This document shows, one piece after another, positions 11,384 through 20,125 of a stretch of 64,000 nt of DNA. The stretch is from the NCBI GenBank assembly GCA_964518905.1, contig CAZFJL010000023.1, positions 6,601 to 70,600 on the forward strand, written 5' to 3'. The translations under genes were made by a program, and so were the position numbers. Each line of letters starts with the position of its first letter. The stretch's first letter is position 1. The stretch is from RDYZ01 sp964518905 (GTDB lineage Bacteria; Cyanobacteriota; Cyanobacteriia; Cyanobacteriales; Geitlerinemataceae). Under the pieces are notes generated by a model. It did not search any database, was not told where the DNA came from, and saw only the letters and a program-made list of their open reading frames with translations.

Positions 11384-11455
11384 ATGCAGGGAACGCGAAA
11401 ATTAGTGAAGCGTTATTTTGAAGAACAGTATGGTACTTCACCTGATTCTAAATAA
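11384..11455 (+). CDS. Possible 23-aa small ORF downstream of hetR
   Basis: A short frame beginning at an ATG 40 bases after hetR encodes a charged 23-residue peptide (MQGTRKLVKRYFEEQYGTSP, then DSK). The composition looks protein-like, but there is no ribosome site and no RGSGR-type motif. It could be a small protein co-transcribed with hetR, a remnant of a larger gene, or chance. Confidence 0.2.
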   Translation: MQGTRKLVKRYFEEQYGTSPDSK

Positions 11456-11518
11456 TGCGAGATTGGTATTAGGAAAAGGCTTAACTCCGTCACTCGACCA
11501 TACCCAATATTTCGGGGG

Positions 11519-12574
11519 TCAGGCGGGTGATGTTACATGATGGGTGGCGAGTTCGATCGCCAGGTTGATGGCGGCGATCATGCTAGTGGGGTCGGCGATA
11601 CCGCGTCCGGCGATATCGAAGGCCGTGCCGTGATCGGGTGAGGTGCGGATGAAGGGCAAGCCGATCGTCGTGTTGACGGCGAGATCGAAGGCGAGCAGTT
11701 TGGTCGGGATCAAGCCTTGATCGTGGTAGAGCGCAAGATACAGGTCGTGCGCCTGGTTTGAGGTCTGTTTTGTGGCGTTTTGGCGATCGCCATACCAGGC
11801 ATGACCGGGCTTCACCCACAGGGTATCGGGTGGAACCAGACCGATCAGGTCGGCTTGGGGATATTTGGTGCGAGCGTGGTCAAGCCAGGTATTCATCCAG
11901 TCGGTTTCTTCGCGACCCAGTTGACCGTTCTCGCCGCTGTGGGGATTGAGGCCCGAAATCGCGATGCGGGGTCGATCGAGGCCAAATTGATCGCGTAGGG
12001 TTTGGATCGCGAGGTCGAGTTTCCAGTCGAGTAGATCTGGGGTTAGGGCTGCGGGAACGCTGGCGAGGGGGATGTGGGTCGTAGCGAGGAGTGTACGCAA
12101 TGACCAGCCGGTGTGTGGCGATTTCGCGACGAACATCATGCCGAAGCGATCGATATTTGCACGTTCGGCGAGCAGCTCGGTTTGACCGGGGTAGTGGTGT
12201 CCGGCGGCTTTCCAGGCGGTTTTGGAGATCGGGGCGGTGATGATCCCGTGGCAGGTTCCATCCAGGCACAGATCGATCGCGCGATTGAGATAGGCAAAGC
12301 TGGCCGCGCCACCGATCGCGCTTTCCTGGCCAGGTTCAATCGCGGAAATATCAACATCAGAGTCAAGATCAGGCTCGACGATCGTCCAGGCTTCCAGATC
12401 AAGATCGGGCTGGCTCAATCTCAGGCGCAAAGCCGTTTCGTGAAGCATTGATCGATGGCCGATCAGGATGAAATGTTCGGGATCGTCATCGAGTTGAGCC
12501 AGGGCTTTGAGGACAACTTCGGGGCCAATTCCGGCGGGGTCGCCGATCGCGATCGCAAGGCGGGATCTAGACAT
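11519..12574 (-). CDS. pdxA: 4-hydroxythreonine-4-phosphate dehydrogenase
   Basis: About 351 aa. It begins MSRSRLAIAIGDPAGIGPEVVLKAL and contains ITAPISKTAWKAAGHHYPGQTELLA, SGLNPHSGENGQLGREE and ALYHDQGLIPTKLLAFD; the His residues of HYPG and YHDQG and the later DHGTAFDIAG are metal and substrate ligands in PdxA. It oxidises 4-phosphohydroxy-threonine in the DXP-dependent pyridoxal phosphate pathway. The ATG at 12574 is chosen because homologues start just before the GDPAGIG motif; the frame stays open to 12619. It is divergent from petM. Confidence 0.93.
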   Translation of the reverse strand: MSRSRLAIAIGDPAGIGPEVVLKALAQLDDDPEHFILIGHRSMLHETALRLRLSQPDLDLEAWTIVEPDLDSDVDISAIEPGQESAIGGAASFAYLNRAIDLCLDGTCHGIITAPISKTAWKAAGHHYPGQTELLAERANIDRFGMMFVAKSPHTGWSLRTLLATTHIPLASVPAALTPDLLDWKLDLAIQTLRDQFGLDRPRIAISGLNPHSGENGQLGREETDWMNTWLDHARTKYPQADLIGLVPPDTLWVKPGHAWYGDRQNATKQTSNQAHDLYLALYHDQGLIPTKLLAFDLAVNTTIGLPFIRTSPDHGTAFDIAGRGIADPTSMIAAINLAIELATHHVTSPA

Positions 12575-12728
12575 GAATGCTGTGGTAAGAATATCGGGGC
12601 AAGTTTGCATCAGCAGCAAGAATCAATTTCTTGGTCGTACTGATTCTCTCCAGCTTAAGATTCGACCCGGCGCACTCTATACTGATGGATGGATTTTCCC
12701 AATCAATTTATTTATACAGAGCAAACCC

Positions 12729-12830
12729 ATGGGCGCAGAAATTTTCAACATCGCTATTTTGTCCTCGACGTTGATCATGGTCGGCCTCGGTGCTGGCTTC
12801 CTGCTGCTGAAAGTTCAAGGCAGCAAGTAG
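12729..12830 (+). CDS. petM: Cytochrome b6f complex subunit PetM
   Basis: 33-aa single-helix protein, too short for ordinary ORF cut-offs. It begins MGAEIFNIAIL, has one hydrophobic helix (STLIMVGLGAGFLLL) and ends KVQGSK. The GxGxGxLLLKxQG ending is typical of cyanobacterial PetM, which lies at the edge of the cytochrome b6f complex in the thylakoid. The ribosome site is weak. A terminator-like hairpin follows at 12920. Confidence 0.8.
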   Translation: MGAEIFNIAILSSTLIMVGLGAGFLLLKVQGSK

Positions 12831-12919
12831 ATTACGACATTGAGCCGCAATGTATCCCGGCGTGTCATCAGGTCTCGCTGTGTAGCGTTCTGTGGTTCGC
12901 TGGCGATGACATTGGTTTT

Positions 12920-12946
12920 GGGAAGCATGGCTTCCCTATTTTTTTG
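12920..12946 (+). terminator. Rho-independent terminator-like hairpin after petM
   Basis: Stem GGGAAGC (12920-12926), loop ATG, complementary GCTTCCC (12930-12936), then TATTTTTTT. It is 90 bases after the petM stop and would end its transcript. Confidence 0.65.
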
Positions 12947-12988
12947 CGTGATTATGCTGCCAGAGTGCCACAACCTGATAGATATTCC

Positions 12989-13066
12989 GGAGAAGGGCGA
13001 GAAGTCCGACTTTTCCAAAAGTCGGACTTCTGAGATGGGCAATTATTTGCGGGTAATACTCTAACT
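12989..13066. repeat. Palindromic interspersed repeat, copy 1
   Basis: Perfect 15-bp inverted repeat AGAAGTCCGACTTTT (13000-13014) and AAAAGTCGGACTTCT (13017-13031) with a 2-base loop, flanked by conserved sequence GGGCGAG on the left and ATGGGC...GGGTAATACTCT on the right. A second copy with the same flanks is at 20049-20125. No target duplication was made out. The rest of 12947-13486 shows nothing recognisable. Confidence 0.85.
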
Positions 13067-13486
13067 CTGCGTGATCCCTAAGGTCTGGAGTGATGACAGC
13101 GTGCGGTTTTGATCTGCTTAAACGATCAAAAGGTTGGCGAGAGACAAGCGATCGGGTAGGATGGGCTATCTGCAATGCTGTTGGTCGCTTGAGACTGGTC
13201 AGCCTGCGAGCATGAAAAGTAATATAGATCCGCTGTATTGCACCGCTTATTTGCAAGTCTTTCCTCGCTGATTAGCTGTTGACCTGATGTTATACCAAGA
13301 GCTTTGAAGCTATAACGAGAATTGTGTCGTTAGGCCGTTGTGGCGTTGATTAATGGTTCGTATTTCCGGCTGAGTTTGGCAGGCGATCGTGTCCGCTTCA
13401 TACATACGATCTCGACTGCTCATTTCTCACATTGTCCATCTTCCCCTCTCGTCTTGTCGCTGGCGTTCGTGCTGGCTTGAATTTTT

Positions 13487-14854
13487 ATGGCTCTTCCGAT
13501 TGTTGCAATTATTGGCCGCCCGAATGTGGGCAAATCGACGTTTGTGAACCGCTTGGTCGGCGGGAAAGATGCGATCGTCCACGATGAACCGGGCGTGACG
13601 CGCGATCGCACCTACAAGCCCGCGTTTTGGTGCGATCGCGAATTTCAGGTGGTGGATACCGGCGGGATCGTGTTTGACGATGACACGGAATTTTTGCCCT
13701 ACATCCGCGAGCAGGCGTTTACGGCGTTGCAAGAGGCGAGCGTCGCGATTTTCGTGGTGGATGGTCAGCAGGGTGCGACGACGGCGGATATTGAGCTGGC
13801 CGAGTGGTTGCGTCATCAATCCGTGCCGGTGCTGGTGGCGGTGAATAAATGCGAGTCGATCGAGCAAGGACTGGCGCAGGCGGGCGAGTTTTGGAGCTTG
13901 GGATTGGGCGAACCCTATCCGGTGTCGAGCATCCACGGCAGCGGCGTCGGCGATTTGCTGGATGTGATGTTGAAGCATTTACCGGCGACGTCAGAACTAC
14001 CGGATGTTGAAGAAATTAAAGTGGCGATTATTGGTCGTCCGAATGTCGGTAAGTCGAGCCTGCTGAATGCATTTGTCGGGGAAACCCGAGCGATCGTCAG
14101 TCCGATTTCGGGCACGACGCGCGACACGATCGACATGCTGGTCGAACGGGATGGCAAGCGCTATCGCCTCGTCGATACAGCGGGCATCCGCAAGAAAAAA
14201 CATATCGATTACGGGACAGAGTTTTTCAGCATTAACCGGGCGTTTAAAGCAATTCGGCGGGCGGATGTGGTCTTGATGACGATCGACGCGGTGGACGGGA
14301 TCACCGAGCAAGATCAAAAGTTGATGGGGCGCATTATCGACGATGGTCGCGCCTGCGTCATTGTGATTAATAAGTGGGACGCGATCGAAAAAGATACGTA
14401 CACGATTAACGAGTACAACCGCAAAATCGACGATAAGTTTTACTACGTGAGCTGGGCGCCGCGTATCTATGTGAGTGCGCTCACGGGTCAGCGCGTGCCG
14501 AAAATTCTCGATTCGGTCGATCTGGCCTATACCGAGCATCGACGCCGGGTGACGACCTCGGTGATCAACGAGGTGATCGAAGATGCGGTGATGTGGAAAT
14601 CGCCGCCGACCAACCGTCAGGGTCGCCAGGGCAAGATTTATTACGGGACGCAGGTTCGCGCCGAGCCACCGACGATCGCGCTCTTCGTCAATGATCCCAA
14701 GCGCTTCGGTGATAACTATCGTCGCTACATCGAGCGTCAGTTCCGCGAGCAGCTCGGGTTTGCCGGAACGCCGATTCGTGTCATCTGGCGCGGCAAGAAA
14801 TCACGGGAGAGCGATCGCGATACGCCGTCGCTAAACCGGGCACTTCGCACCTAA
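13487..14854 (+). CDS. der: Ribosome biogenesis GTPase Der (EngA)
   Basis: 455 aa with two GTPase domains in tandem: the first P-loop GRPNVGKST near residue 8 with DTGGI and NKCES, the second GRPNVGKSS near residue 183 with DTAGIRKK and NKWDAIEKD. A KH-like domain follows, ending in VIWRGKKSRESDRDTPSLNRALRT. Der acts in 50S subunit maturation. Length and domain order are normal. It is preceded by 350 bases with no gene and followed by an AT-rich hairpin. Confidence 0.97.
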   Translation: MALPIVAIIGRPNVGKSTFVNRLVGGKDAIVHDEPGVTRDRTYKPAFWCDREFQVVDTGGIVFDDDTEFLPYIREQAFTALQEASVAIFVVDGQQGATTADIELAEWLRHQSVPVLVAVNKCESIEQGLAQAGEFWSLGLGEPYPVSSIHGSGVGDLLDVMLKHLPATSELPDVEEIKVAIIGRPNVGKSSLLNAFVGETRAIVSPISGTTRDTIDMLVERDGKRYRLVDTAGIRKKKHIDYGTEFFSINRAFKAIRRADVVLMTIDAVDGITEQDQKLMGRIIDDGRACVIVINKWDAIEKDTYTINEYNRKIDDKFYYVSWAPRIYVSALTGQRVPKILDSVDLAYTEHRRRVTTSVINEVIEDAVMWKSPPTNRQGRQGKIYYGTQVRAEPPTIALFVNDPKRFGDNYRRYIERQFREQLGFAGTPIRVIWRGKKSRESDRDTPSLNRALRT

Positions 14855-14882
14855 ACGACGCGGGTCAAGATTTGCGTTCTTC

Positions 14883-14915
14883 AATAATTCTCAATTTATT
14901 TTGCTGAGAATTATT
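14883..14915 (+). terminator. Terminator-like AT-rich hairpin after der
   Basis: Perfect 11-bp stem AATAATTCTCA / TGAGAATTATT around an 11-base loop, starting 28 bases after the der stop. There is no clean T run, so termination is likely but not certain. Confidence 0.5.
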
Positions 14916-14963
14916 TGAAAGTTCGTCAAAGCACGTGATATATTGTCGTTCACGTGTTCACCT

Positions 14964-15048
14964 GGAGAGGTGGCAGAGCGGTTGAATGCGCTGCACTCGA
15001 AATGCAGTTTAGGGAAACTTAACGAGGGTTCGAATCCCTCCCTCTCCG
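14964..15048 (+). tRNA. tRNA-Ser (anticodon CGA)
   Basis: 85-base class II tRNA. The acceptor stem GGAGAGG pairs with CCTCTCC, followed by discriminator G. The anticodon loop CTCGAAA gives anticodon CGA (reads UCG). There is a long variable arm, and the T arm is GAGGGTTCGAATCCCTC. CCA is not encoded. Confidence 0.95.
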
Positions 15049-15160
15049 TTTTACAGCAGATTAATCTAGGCGTTCGTGACCGGCACTCAGTCACAATCCG
15101 TGTTCGCTATGACTGAGTCACGGCACTGAGTCACGATTCTTCTACGCAGCCCCGTCGCGT

Positions 15161-16280
15161 CTAAACATGACAGGATGGGTAGCTGGTTGGGTAGCGAGGA
15201 AGCGTAATTCTAAAGGTTGTGCCGTGGCCGATCTCTGAGTCGATGACGATCGCGCCTTGGTGTTGCTGGACGATAATTTCGTGGCTAATGGCAAGGCCGA
15301 GTCCTGTGCCTTGGCCAATCGGTTTTGTCGTGAAAAATGGTATCGAATAAGCGCGATTTTAGCTCTTCGGAAATTCCGGGGCCATTATCAGAAATCGAAA
15401 TTTCGATTTCTGATAGGTCAATCGCTCTGGTTCTAATCTCAATGAAAGGTGGTTCTTCGGTGGGATTGCAGTCTTTGGGATCGTAACCGGTTAGATCAAT
15501 CGCATCGATCGCATTGGTCAGCAAGTTCATAAAGACCTGATTGAGCTGCCCGTGACAACATTCGATCGGCGGTAACGTCTCATAATGTTTGACGATCTTA
15601 ATCGCGGGTCGCCGTTCATTTGCTTCAAGGCGATAGCGCAAAATCATCAAACTATTATCAATGCCATCGTGAATATCGGCCTCTTTACTCTTGGCCTCAT
15701 CGAGCCGCGAAAAATTCCGCAGTGACGAGACAATATCGCAAATACGCATTGCGCCGATCTGCATTGATTGCAAAATTTGGACGGTATCTTGGGCGATGAA
15801 TTCTAGTTCTTCCGGCTCGATCGGTAGGAGTTGTTGATCAATTTCTGGCGCGTGTTGACGGTATGCCTCGACCGTTTTAAGCAAATCTTCGGCGTAATCT
15901 TGTAAATGTTTTAGGTTGCCGTAGATAAAATTAATCGGGTTGTTAATTTCGTGGGCGAGTCCGGCGACGAGTTGACCCAGGCTCGACATCTTTTCGGTTT
16001 GGACAAGCTGCGCCTGGGCATGTTGGAGCTTATGGAGAGCAGCTTGGCGTTCTTCCAGTGAGGCTTGGGATGCCTGCAATTCATCCAGGGCATTGCGTAA
16101 GAGAGTTTCTTTGCGATCGGTTGCGGCCTCTAGCTGCTCGCGATCGGCGTAGGAACGTTTGAGCTGCTTTTGTAGGATGCGGTTTTCTCGTTCGAGTGCT
16201 TTTAGACGTGCCTCTAGCTGCTCAGTCGATGTTGTGGTGACGGTGGCTTTGGCGTATACATTTACATCGTCATTCATCAT
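15161..16280 (-). pseudogene. Sensor histidine kinase, frameshifted in the ATPase domain
   Basis: An N-terminal coiled coil (residues 15-95) leads to an H-box SLGQLVAGLAHEINNPINF (His110), then an N-box FMNLLTNAIDAI and the G1 box SDNGPGI. After LKSRLFDT the frame shifts: the open frame ends at 15285 in unrelated residues. The neighbouring frame continues the family sequence exactly, FFTTKPIGQGTGLGLAIS and on to a TAG at 15161-15163. One extra base near 15333-15339, next to a run of five A (plus strand), explains it. Either the kinase is inactivated or this is a sequencing error. It lies downstream of, and probably co-transcribed with, the FIST gene. No transmembrane segment is visible, so it is cytoplasmic. 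Confidence 0.85.
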
Positions 16281-16325
16281 AATTTTCTATATTTTGTGGC
16301 TATGCACACAAGGGAGAGGAGGATA

Positions 16326-17489
16326 TTAGACTTCACCAAACAGCAAGGTGACAAAGGTTTCATTGTGAAAACAAACGCGCTCTTTGGTCTCAAACAATGG
16401 TGAAATTTCACCATTGGTATAAAATCCCATTCCCGGAATGGGCTTGTCCTGGCAGGCTTGGGCGATGTTGTATTCTTCGCTGGTATGGCTGCCTAAAATC
16501 TGGCGGCGAGCGCAACAGGAAAAATACAGCGCTCCTTGGGGAGTAGACGTTGTGGGAAAACGCTCAATCGCCTTTTTGATCGAGAGTTCCGAAGCGGACA
16601 GAATTTCGCTACGGTTGGCTTCGGTGAGCTGTACGGTGGCACCTTCTGGGATATCACCAAAAAAGGTAATGTAGCCGTCTTCGATACGATCGCTACCGCT
16701 CGTGGCTCGCAAATAAAAAGGGGTATTCGCCTCTTCGTATACGGCCAGGGGATATTCCAGAGACGGGGAACGGTTGCCGAGGTAGTTTTGATAGAATTCG
16801 ATCGCCGGATGGCCATCAATTTCGTACACAATATTATTCGAGACCTTGGTCACAGTTCCCGTTTTGCCGATCGGCTGCCAGCCGCTCGCAACGCCGTAAC
16901 CAAAGGCGATCGCGCCGGAAAAAAGCAGCACGGGCAGCGCGTCGGTATAGACTTCGGTTTTATAAAACTGATGGGTGCGTTTAAATCGCCATTGATCAGC
17001 GGTCAAGCCACCAAACACGGGAACGCTGCCCTTGAGTGCGTGTTCCAATGCCTGCAAGACGACAACGGCGCTTGCCGTTAAGCTTTCGGGCAGGGCGATC
17101 GCAAATTGAATCTCGTCGAGCTGACGATCCCCGAGTGCCATCGCGATCGCCGTATCCGCCGCCGCTGCTTCATCCTGAGAAACTTGCTGACCGATCCCGG
17201 CGCGAATAGTCACCACATCGGAGCTAAACAGCATCAGCGCGATCGAATCCTGCTCAAATCCCATCACCGAGGAAATCTCGCCGTCGGTCGTGCCACCGAT
17301 CAGCTCAAGGCCGGGGTAGGTCTGAGCGATCGCCTCTAGGAGTTGCTCATACTCAAAGTCCACAGCCGCCAGGAGGATGCCCGCTTGAGGCTGCAATCCT
17401 GCGAGCTGTTCCTGACACTGCGTCAAGACATCAGCGATCGCCTCTTCCGAATCTGGGTCATTACTGTGACCAACAATGACTTTCAGCAT
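16326..17489 (-). CDS. FIST domain sensor protein
   Basis: 387 aa built of a FIST N-domain and a FIST C-domain. Features include GLELIGGTTDGEISS near residue 80, SVPVFGGLTADQW near 155 and, in the C-terminal part, SCCARRQILGSHTSEEYNIAQ and PGMGFYTNGEISPL. FIST domains are thought to bind small ligands such as amino acids and are commonly encoded with kinases or methyl-accepting proteins. The kinase gene follows 46 bases downstream on the same strand, so a FIST sensor feeding this kinase is a reasonable inference. A strong palindrome lies 47 bases before the start. Confidence 0.88.
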   Translation of the reverse strand: MLKVIVGHSNDPDSEEAIADVLTQCQEQLAGLQPQAGILLAAVDFEYEQLLEAIAQTYPGLELIGGTTDGEISSVMGFEQDSIALMLFSSDVVTIRAGIGQQVSQDEAAAADTAIAMALGDRQLDEIQFAIALPESLTASAVVVLQALEHALKGSVPVFGGLTADQWRFKRTHQFYKTEVYTDALPVLLFSGAIAFGYGVASGWQPIGKTGTVTKVSNNIVYEIDGHPAIEFYQNYLGNRSPSLEYPLAVYEEANTPFYLRATSGSDRIEDGYITFFGDIPEGATVQLTEANRSEILSASELSIKKAIERFPTTSTPQGALYFSCCARRQILGSHTSEEYNIAQACQDKPIPGMGFYTNGEISPLFETKERVCFHNETFVTLLFGEV

Positions 17490-17535
17490 GATTGCAAGAC
17501 CAATTTGCTCGAATTTTAGTTAAAAATACTGAGGT

Positions 17536-17570
17536 TGGATTTACAATAACAAGCTTTTATTGTAAATCCA
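17536..17570 (-). promoter_or_regulatory. Perfect 14-bp palindrome upstream of FIST-kinase genes
   Basis: TGGATTTACAATAA (17536-17549) and its exact reverse complement (17557-17570) are separated by 7 bases. It lies 47 bases upstream of the FIST start, in the region divergent from argZ. There is no T run. It could be an operator for a dimeric regulator or an mRNA leader hairpin. Nothing else is recognised in 17571-17918. Confidence 0.55.
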
Positions 17571-17918
17571 TCTCCTTAAAACTCAATAAGAAATACAGGA
17601 TACCCGGATACTTCTGGCATTATGACTACGAATAATTACAGGCTCGACCAACGGGATCTCGACTTAAAATCTCTCTCAAAAAATATAGTGCTAGCAGCTT
17701 ACCGACCCGTTCTACTTCTCCAGTAAAGTCAAGATATCAAAACAAAAGACTCCATTCCGGTTCGGGACTCGTACTAGGATGGAGAGCTGTCTTCGATCAT
17801 TAACGTAAGGCAATTTTTTGCCGAGATCGCGTCTAGTTGTCCCAAGCTAGACCCCAGCGATCGTCCTGTTTTTGAGTCGATAATTCTCGTCGAGCCTTAC
17901 ACCACAGCATTCTTTGTC

Positions 17919-20033
17919 ATGACCGAGCCGATTCGCATTCTCATGTGCGCCCCTGACCACTACGACGTGGACTACGTGATCAATCCGTGGATGGAAGGCA
18001 ATATCCACAAATCCTCGCAAGAACGCGCGGTTGAGCAATGGGGTGGGCTGCACAAAATTCTCAAACAGCACGCAACCGTTGAAATGGTTCCGCCACAAAA
18101 AGGTTGGCCGGATATGGTGTTTACGGCGAATGCCGGTCTTGTCCTCGGCGACAAAGCCGTTGTGAGTCGGTTTTACCACCCGGAGCGCCAAGGTGAGGAA
18201 CCCTATTTCAAAGCCTGGTTTGAGGAAAACGGGTTCCAGGTCTTCGAGTTGCCCGAGGATCTGCCGTTTGAAGGTGCAGGCGATGCGCTGCTCGATCGCG
18301 AGGGTCGCTGGCTGTGGGCCGGGTATGGTTTCCGTTCCGAACTCGACGCACATCCCTATCTGGCCAAGTGGCTGGATATCGAAGTGCTATCGCTCCAGTT
18401 GGTTGACGATCGGTTCTACCACCTCGATACCTGCTTCTGTCCGTTGCAGGGTGGTTACTTGATGTACTACCCGCCCGCATTCGACTTCTACTCGAACCGC
18501 ATTATCGAGATGCGCGTACCCGCAGACAAGCGCATCGTGATTGAAGAGCCGGATGCGGTGAACTTCGCTTGTAATACCGTCAATGTCGGCAATATTGTCG
18601 TGATGAACAAGGCGAGCGATCGCCTCAAGGGCAAGCTTGAAGCCGCTGGGTTCACGGTACTCGAAACGCCGCTGACGGAGTTTCTCAAGGCGGGCGGCGC
18701 GGCCAAGTGCTTGACCCTACGCACGACCGAGCCGATCGATCCGCAGGTTTCGGCCAACGATTCGGTCGTCAGCCAAACGGTGACGATGCGCGGTCACCTG
18801 CTCGATACCGGCTTGATCGATCGCGCTCTCGATCTGATTCAAGAGGGCGGCGGCAGCTTCCAAGTGCTGCGCTTTGATCTTGGCAAACAGCGTCAAAGTC
18901 TTTCGACAGCGGAGATCCGCGTCTCGGCGGCATTCCAAGGCATTCTCGAAGAAATCGTCGCGCAACTCATCGATCTCGGTGCTGAAGCGCGTCCGCAGGA
19001 TGAAAAAGATGCGACGCTGACGCCGGTAGAAATGGACGGTGTGTCGCCGGATGATTTCTATGTGACGACGATTTACCCGACGGAAATTCGCGTCAATGGC
19101 GATTGGATTCGCATCCAGGGTCAACGTATGGATGGCGCGATCGCGGTGTCGGAAACGGCAGATGGTGTCATTGCTCGCTGTAAGCTCCTGCGTGACTTGG
19201 AGCTGGGCGAAAAAGTCGTGACGGGGATCAGCGGTATCCGTACCGTCCGTAAACCCGAGTCGCGCGAATCGCGATCGAGCGAATTTAGCTTTATGTCGTC
19301 GGGCGTGTCGAGCGAGCGCCGGGTTGAGCTGGTCGTGGATCAGGTGGCGTGGGAATTGCGCCAAATCCGCGATCGGGGTGGTAAAACCGTGATCACCGCT
19401 GGCCCGGTGGTCATCCATACCGGCGGCGCGGAACATCTATCGTGGCTGATCCGCAACGGTTATGTTCAAGGTCTCCTCGGTGGCAATGCGATCGCGGTAC
19501 ACGACATTGAACAATCGATGCTGGGCACGTCGCTGGGCGTGGACATGAAACGCGGTGTCGCCGTGCGTGGCGGTCACCGTCACCACCTCAACGCGATCAA
19601 CCTGATTCGTCGTCACGGCAGCATCGCCAACGCGGTCGAAGCGGGAGTTATTCCCAGCGGCGTGATGTACGAGTGCGTTAAACATAACGTGCCGTTTGTC
19701 CTCGCCGGTTCGATTCGTGATGACGGCCCGCTACCGGACACGATCATGGATCTGATCGACGCGCAAACTGCTTACTCGAACTTACTTGAAGGCACGGATG
19801 CGATCTTGATGCTTTCGACGATGTTGCACTCGATCGGAGTGGGCAACATGACACCGTCGGGCGTGAAGATGATTTGTGTGGATATCAACCCGGCGGTGGT
19901 GACGAAACTGAGCGATCGCGGCTCGGTCGAGTCTACCGGCGTGGTGACGGATGTTGGCCTCTTCCTGAGCTTGCTGGTGAAGCAGCTCGATCGGCTGACG
20001 ACACCGTATCCGTCACCGGTTAGCGCTCGTTAA
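17919..20033 (+). CDS. argZ: Arginine dihydrolase / ornithine cyclodeaminase-like bifunctional enzyme
   Basis: 704 aa. The N-terminal guanidine-modifying-enzyme domain (about 1-280) has MCAPDHYDVDYVINPWM, WPDMVFTANAGLV, EGAGDALLD, HLDTCFCPL and, with the likely catalytic Cys, GGAAKCLTLRT. The C-terminal part (about 290-695) is the LOR/SDH-type domain with GGHRHHLNAINLIRRHG and ILMLSTMLHSIGVGN. This arrangement is that of Synechocystis ArgZ and Nostoc AgrE. They convert arginine to ornithine, CO2 and ammonia, and in AgrE the C-terminal domain turns ornithine into proline. The role is nitrogen remobilisation, for example from cyanophycin. It is followed by the palindromic repeat at 20059, which may act as terminator, and converges on menC. 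Confidence 0.93.
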   Translation: MTEPIRILMCAPDHYDVDYVINPWMEGNIHKSSQERAVEQWGGLHKILKQHATVEMVPPQKGWPDMVFTANAGLVLGDKAVVSRFYHPERQGEEPYFKAWFEENGFQVFELPEDLPFEGAGDALLDREGRWLWAGYGFRSELDAHPYLAKWLDIEVLSLQLVDDRFYHLDTCFCPLQGGYLMYYPPAFDFYSNRIIEMRVPADKRIVIEEPDAVNFACNTVNVGNIVVMNKASDRLKGKLEAAGFTVLETPLTEFLKAGGAAKCLTLRTTEPIDPQVSANDSVVSQTVTMRGHLLDTGLIDRALDLIQEGGGSFQVLRFDLGKQRQSLSTAEIRVSAAFQGILEEIVAQLIDLGAEARPQDEKDATLTPVEMDGVSPDDFYVTTIYPTEIRVNGDWIRIQGQRMDGAIAVSETADGVIARCKLLRDLELGEKVVTGISGIRTVRKPESRESRSSEFSFMSSGVSSERRVELVVDQVAWELRQIRDRGGKTVITAGPVVIHTGGAEHLSWLIRNGYVQGLLGGNAIAVHDIEQSMLGTSLGVDMKRGVAVRGGHRHHLNAINLIRRHGSIANAVEAGVIPSGVMYECVKHNVPFVLAGSIRDDGPLPDTIMDLIDAQTAYSNLLEGTDAILMLSTMLHSIGVGNMTPSGVKMICVDINPAVVTKLSDRGSVESTGVVTDVGLFLSLLVKQLDRLTTPYPSPVSAR

Positions 20034-20048
20034 ACGGGTAAAACAACT

Positions 20049-20125
20049 GGGGAGGGCGAGAAGTCCGACTTTTTTTTAAAGTCGGACTTCTGGAATGGGC
20101 GATTCTTTTTGGGTAATACTCTTAC
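20049..20125. repeat. Palindromic interspersed repeat, copy 2
   Basis: Same element as at 12989-13066: AGAAGTCCGACTTT arms at 20059-20072 and 20078-20091 around a T-rich centre, with the same flanks GGGCGAG and ATGGGC...GGGTAATACTCT. It fills the gap between the convergent argZ and menC genes, and its right end coincides with the menC stop codon. With its T run it can serve as terminator for argZ. Confidence 0.85.

Noticed and set aside
14891..15094. 67-codon minus-strand ORF
   Set aside because: It covers the tRNA-Ser gene on the plus strand; it is one of the well-known false ORFs across tRNA genes.
18717..19436. 239-codon open frame opposite argZ
   Set aside because: The ArgZ/AgrE protein is continuous across the region; the antisense product is Arg/His-rich and motif-free.
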